From contig AP025573.1 in the NCBI GenBank assembly GCA_022845895.1, positions 2,576,501 through 2,640,500 on the forward strand: a stretch of DNA of 64,000 nt. The letters run 5' to 3'. Below are positions 61,020 through 64,000 of this stretch, piece after piece. Numbering within the stretch: position 1 is the stretch's first letter; each line of letters opens with the position of its first letter. A program made the translations under genes and the position numbers. The notes below the pieces were generated by a model, which was given only the letters and a program-made list of their open reading frames with translations, made no database searches and had not been told where the DNA came from. Origin of the DNA: Lachnospiraceae bacterium (GTDB lineage: Bacteria; Bacillota; Clostridia; Lachnospirales; Lachnospiraceae).

Positions 61020-61029
61020 ATATTGTTAT
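61020..61029 (-). promoter_or_regulatory. ATAACAATAT motif upstream of the second AraC gene
   Basis: The same 10-mer, in the same orientation relative to the gene, occurs upstream of the first AraC gene (52696-52705). It lies in AT-rich DNA; a promoter here could not be fixed. Confidence 0.35.
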
Positions 61030-61149
61030 CAAAGCGTACATAATATAATATATTTATCATATTTTTTCCATTTCTTACTTTTTATAAATTATTTTTCAGA
61101 TATGTTTGTCTTTTGTTTAACAAATTTAATTCCAATATTACAACAAATT

Positions 61150-61190
61150 ATCCCGGCCTTTTGACATTTAGTATATCAAAAGGCCGGGAT
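61150..61190 (-). terminator. Hairpin after the rightmost transcription unit
   Basis: Perfect 15-base arms ATCCCGGCCTTTTGA and TCAAAAGGCCGGGAT surround an 11-base loop, about 70 bases after the stop codon at 61259. The bases after it on the minus strand (AATTTGTTG) are a weak T-run, so termination is probable but not certain. Confidence 0.65.
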
Positions 61191-61258
61191 GTTCCCGATA
61201 CCATATTTTCCTTATATTATTTTATATATCACTTTGATTTGCAGAGTCCTCACCATTT

Positions 61259-62284
61259 TCAGCACTCCAAAATCTCGCAAAGCTTCACCGGACGTCTCTG
61301 CTCCAGCGACATCTGGGCGGCCTTGGCCATCCTGATTGGCTCCACGCCGTCAGACGCCGTCACGGATACAGGTGTGCCGTACAGGATACTGTCCACAAAA
61401 GACTCGTTCTCGGCTATATATGCATCATAATAGCGCTCGATGAAAAAATCGGGCGGTTTTGGATATACGATACCGTCACCCTTTTTCACCACTACCGTGT
61501 CCTCCCTCTCGTTCATCACCTGTATCGTGCCAGCGGTACAGAATATTTCCGACCGCTGGTCATGCCCGTACCAGCACTGCCGCCCATTGTCGATCACCGC
61601 CATCATGCCATTCTTCATATGGATTACTGCAGCAGCCGTATCCACATCCGGTATCTCTGCAAGCCTATCATCTACATATACGCCTCCTGTCGCATAGATT
61701 TCCTCCGCATCGCTTCCTGACAAGAATCTGACCATGTCAAAATCATGAATCATCATGTCGAAGAATATGCCGCCGGATACTTTAAGGTATTCGTACGGGC
61801 TCTGCCTCGTGTCTCTGCAGGAAATCCGTATCATCTGAGCTTTACCGTAATCACCGGACAGTATGAGCCGTCTTGCCTTGCTGTGGTTCCTGTCGAACCG
61901 GCGCATGAAGCCGGTCTGGAACAGGACTCCTGCCGCCTCCACTTCTCTAAGCGCCCTTCCAAGCCGCGTAAGATCAGAGTCGAGGGGCTTCTCGCTGAAG
62001 ATGTGCTTGCCGGCCCTTGCGGCTTTCACGATATATTCCGAATGCGTATCCGTACTCGTGCAGATATATACTGCGTCCACCTCCATGTCGGCAAAGCAGA
62101 TATCCGGGTCTTCCACTACATTTTCAATGCCAAGCTTGCAGGCCCACTTTTTCATCTCATCATTCAGGTGTATATCTGCCACATATTTTACGGTCACATT
62201 GGCGACACGTCCGGCGAGAATCTCCGCATGTGTCCTGCCGATTCTCCCAAGTCCGATTACAGCGGCTGTTACTTTCCTGTCCAT
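61259..62284 (-). CDS. Gfo/Idh/MocA oxidoreductase, inositol 2-dehydrogenase-like (IolG-like)
   Basis: This 341-residue enzyme has AVIGLGRIGRTHAE, FSEKPLDSD, FDMMIHDFDMVRF and GHDQRSEIFCTAGTIQV, the inositol-dehydrogenase pattern shared with 45763 and 51438. The ATG at 62284 has GAGGAG upstream and is preferred over 62308. It follows the barrel gene at 62310 by 25 bases and ends the rightmost unit. Confidence 0.86.
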   Translation of the reverse strand: MDRKVTAAVIGLGRIGRTHAEILAGRVANVTVKYVADIHLNDEMKKWACKLGIENVVEDPDICFADMEVDAVYICTSTDTHSEYIVKAARAGKHIFSEKPLDSDLTRLGRALREVEAAGVLFQTGFMRRFDRNHSKARRLILSGDYGKAQMIRISCRDTRQSPYEYLKVSGGIFFDMMIHDFDMVRFLSGSDAEEIYATGGVYVDDRLAEIPDVDTAAAVIHMKNGMMAVIDNGRQCWYGHDQRSEIFCTAGTIQVMNEREDTVVVKKGDGIVYPKPPDFFIERYYDAYIAENESFVDSILYGTPVSVTASDGVEPIRMAKAAQMSLEQRRPVKLCEILEC

Positions 62285-62309
62285 ATGTCTGCTCCTCTCA
62301 TCTTGCATG

Positions 62310-63287
62310 TCAGAATCTGAAGTTCAGGTCACTCCGCCCTTCAAACGGAGCTTCTATCAAGAGCGGCTTCAGATATGCTGCCGTCTTTTTCATCCCGTCC
62401 CTGCGGCTCATCGTTATGTCTTCGTGTTCAAAGTTGAGTGCTCCAAAATAACCTACCATCGCCAGTTCTGTAACAATATTCTCCCAGTTCACGTCGCCCC
62501 ACCCGGGTATGCGGAAGCGGAACCCCCTGTCAATCCTCCGGTAATTCCCACGGGGGTTCAAGCCGGAGCGTCCTACATTGTGCTTCACAATCTGGGCATC
62601 CTTGGCATGTACTCCATAGATACGGTCTCCGATCAGATCGATGAAGGCTTCCACATCGATACCATACATCATCATATTCGCAGGATCAAAGTTGAAGCCC
62701 CACGACTTATGGCTTCCGAGCAGCTCTACGCTTCTTTGCGCTGTCTCTATATCATAGACCATCTCGTTCGGATGCGGCTCATGAGCAAATTTCACTCCAT
62801 ACTCATCGTATTTATCAAGTATCTTCCCCCAGCGCTGCGCAAATATCTCCTCCTCCCGTTCCCACGCCCCGGCATCCGGCCACTGGCACACACGGCCGAA
62901 GTTCTCACATCCGGTGAACCCGACGACGACCGGTATCTCCAGCTCGTTCGCTGCCTGTGCAGCCCGGATGACAGCTTCCGTGCCGAACCTTATCTTCTCT
63001 TCCTTCGTGCCGTGATAGATGTCGTCTGTATCTTTTCCATACGGTCCCATTACGAGCTGGCTCTCGGGATGGTTGCCAAGAGATGCTATCTCAAGGCCGT
63101 AATCTTTTATTTTCTTCTTATATTTCTTCCCGTTGTCCCCGTCAAAAATCGTATGTATATCGAAGTGGAGGTTGTTCTTCTCGAAGGTCTCTATCTCCAG
63201 CATCTCATACCCATACTCCACAGCCAGCCGGCATACCTCGTCAAGAGACAGGTCTGAATATGTTCCGGTACACAATCCTAGTTTCAT
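62310..63287 (-). CDS. TIM-barrel sugar isomerase/epimerase-like protein (paralog of 53732)
   Basis: This 325-residue barrel matches the protein at 53732 residue for residue in most positions and with the same length, including EPHPNEMVYDIETA, GFNFDPANMMMYG, GVHAKDAQIV and LNFEHEDITMSR. It lies between two dehydrogenase genes. The two copies differ mainly in surface positions, so they probably have the same reaction but are controlled with different transporters. Confidence 0.86.
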   Translation of the reverse strand: MKLGLCTGTYSDLSLDEVCRLAVEYGYEMLEIETFEKNNLHFDIHTIFDGDNGKKYKKKIKDYGLEIASLGNHPESQLVMGPYGKDTDDIYHGTKEEKIRFGTEAVIRAAQAANELEIPVVVGFTGCENFGRVCQWPDAGAWEREEEIFAQRWGKILDKYDEYGVKFAHEPHPNEMVYDIETAQRSVELLGSHKSWGFNFDPANMMMYGIDVEAFIDLIGDRIYGVHAKDAQIVKHNVGRSGLNPRGNYRRIDRGFRFRIPGWGDVNWENIVTELAMVGYFGALNFEHEDITMSRRDGMKKTAAYLKPLLIEAPFEGRSDLNFRF

Positions 63288-63300
63288 GAGCGCTCCTCCT

Positions 63301-64000
63301 CTACTCTTCTGCCAGTCTGATCCACTGCTTCGTGCGGCTGCTCTTAAGAATCGCCTCCGTAAGCCTGTTCAGATAGTGGCATTCTTCAAATGTGGCAAAA
63401 TCAGGCGTATCCTGTGCACGCTTCTTCCCATCCAGAATATAGCTGTAAAAAGCATGGATGTTGTTGTATACAGCGTCATTCCATCCTTCCGGATGCCCTG
63501 CCGGCATATAAGTATAGGGAAGCGCCTCGGCCGGCAGCATCTTAGGATCGCGGAAAATGTATTCATTCCCTTTTTCTCTGTGTCCGACCCACAGGCGGTC
63601 CGCCTCCTCCTGATTCCAGTACAGGGAGGCGCTTGCTCCGTCAACCGTCAGATCCAGATGACACTTTTTCCCGGGTGAAATCTGGCTTACATGGAACAGC
63701 CCGAACGCCCCGCTTTCAAAACGCGCAAAGACCGCGCCGTAATCTTCCGTGTCTATCTCATATTCTTCATACGTTAAGGCTTGTGTCTCCGGATTTTTTA
63801 CCGGTCTTTTCCTCACGGGAAGGACAGTTTCAAGACTGGCAAATACCTCTGTAATCTTCGAGCCGACCACGGTCTGAGCCGTATCCATCCAGTGCGTGCC
63901 TATGTCCGCCACAGCACGGGAAGCCCCCGCATACTTCTTTTCCAGCCTCCAGTCATAATCCGTGTCATAGAGGAGCCAGTCGAGAAGATAAGAGCCGTAG
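63301..64000 (-). CDS. Gfo/Idh/MocA oxidoreductase (5' end beyond window)
   Basis: The frame is open from the right edge to the stop at 63301, giving 233 residues of C-terminal domain; the nucleotide-binding half is missing. It contains AVADIGTHWMDTAQ, the family motif holding the catalytic His/Asp, and the late PAGHPEGWNDAVYNNIHAFYSYI. This subgroup is different from the IolG-like copies and is often found with sugar isomerase/epimerase barrels. It is 13 bases upstream of such a barrel (62310). Confidence 0.87.
   Translation of the reverse strand, partial: YGSYLLDWLLYDTDYDWRLEKKYAGASRAVADIGTHWMDTAQTVVGSKITEVFASLETVLPVRKRPVKNPETQALTYEEYEIDTEDYGAVFARFESGAFGLFHVSQISPGKKCHLDLTVDGASASLYWNQEEADRLWVGHREKGNEYIFRDPKMLPAEALPYTYMPAGHPEGWNDAVYNNIHAFYSYILDGKKRAQDTPDFATFEECHYLNRLTEAILKSSRTKQWIRLAEE

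Noticed and set aside
61863..63257. Plus-strand open frame of 464 codons
   Set aside because: It is antisense to the IolG-like and barrel genes, which are complete and have paralogs in the window.

Overview
The window looks like part of the chromosome of an anaerobic, Gram-positive, Clostridia-type bacterium, most likely a gut Lachnospiraceae member. The reasons are: three lipoprotein-anchored sugar ABC transporters, strong GGAGG ribosome binding sites, a TPP-riboswitch-controlled thiT, CwlO/PcsB-like NlpC/P60 hydrolases, a CoA-acylating aldehyde dehydrogenase, and moderate GC coding DNA with AT-rich gaps. The species cannot be named from the sequence. No tRNA, rRNA, prophage, insertion sequence or CRISPR array was seen. 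Both ends cut through a gene.

Region 1 (1-17.9 kb) is mostly housekeeping and envelope genes. It holds an ABC exporter with its two-component system (cut at the left edge), the rpsB-tsf operon, four tandem NlpC/P60 cell-wall hydrolases in an A-B-A-B order, and a CPBP protease. These are followed on the plus strand by a TPP riboswitch with thiT, a DUF3781-like gene, a cupin XRE regulator and a prolyl-tRNA editing protein. A HlyD-MacB type exporter operon on the minus strand closes the region. Two perfect or near-perfect palindromes lie between genes here (11625-11664 and 18010-18043).

Region 2 (18.4-34.8 kb) is a single minus-strand run of 15 genes. In transcription order these are a split transketolase, a zinc alcohol dehydrogenase, an IolN-like creatininase-fold hydrolase, a CaiB/BaiF CoA-transferase, an HMG-CoA-lyase-family lyase, a CoA-acylating aldehyde dehydrogenase, a PrpF-type isomerase, an aconitase-family hydratase in two subunits, an Fe-S scaffold protein with a GGGtGRT protein, a hotdog thioesterase, an Old Yellow Enzyme reductase and an MFS transporter. 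I read it as a catabolic pathway. Isomerase, hydratase, CoA-transferase and lyase are exactly the steps needed to turn an itaconate- or methylitaconate-like acid into a citramalyl-CoA type thioester and cleave it. The sugar-side enzymes suggest a link to inositol ring cleavage. I know of no described pathway with this full gene set.

Region 3 (35.0-64 kb) begins with an XRE-Uma2 fusion protein and is then a large inositol or keto-sugar locus. It has three complete ribose/rhamnose-type ABC transporters, five Gfo/Idh/MocA dehydrogenases (three of them IolG-like), six TIM-barrel isomerase/epimerase-like proteins, an IolM-like scyllo-inosose dehydrogenase, a second zinc dehydrogenase, an SDR and two paralogous AraC regulators. 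It is arranged as three minus-strand transcription units ending at hairpins near 35962, 53635 and 61150. IolG-like and IolM-like enzymes here, with the IolN-like enzyme in region 2, would make up the Thermotoga-type inositol route. AT-rich motifs built on ATAACAATAT lie in front of the region 2 operon and both AraC genes, so the two regions may share regulation.
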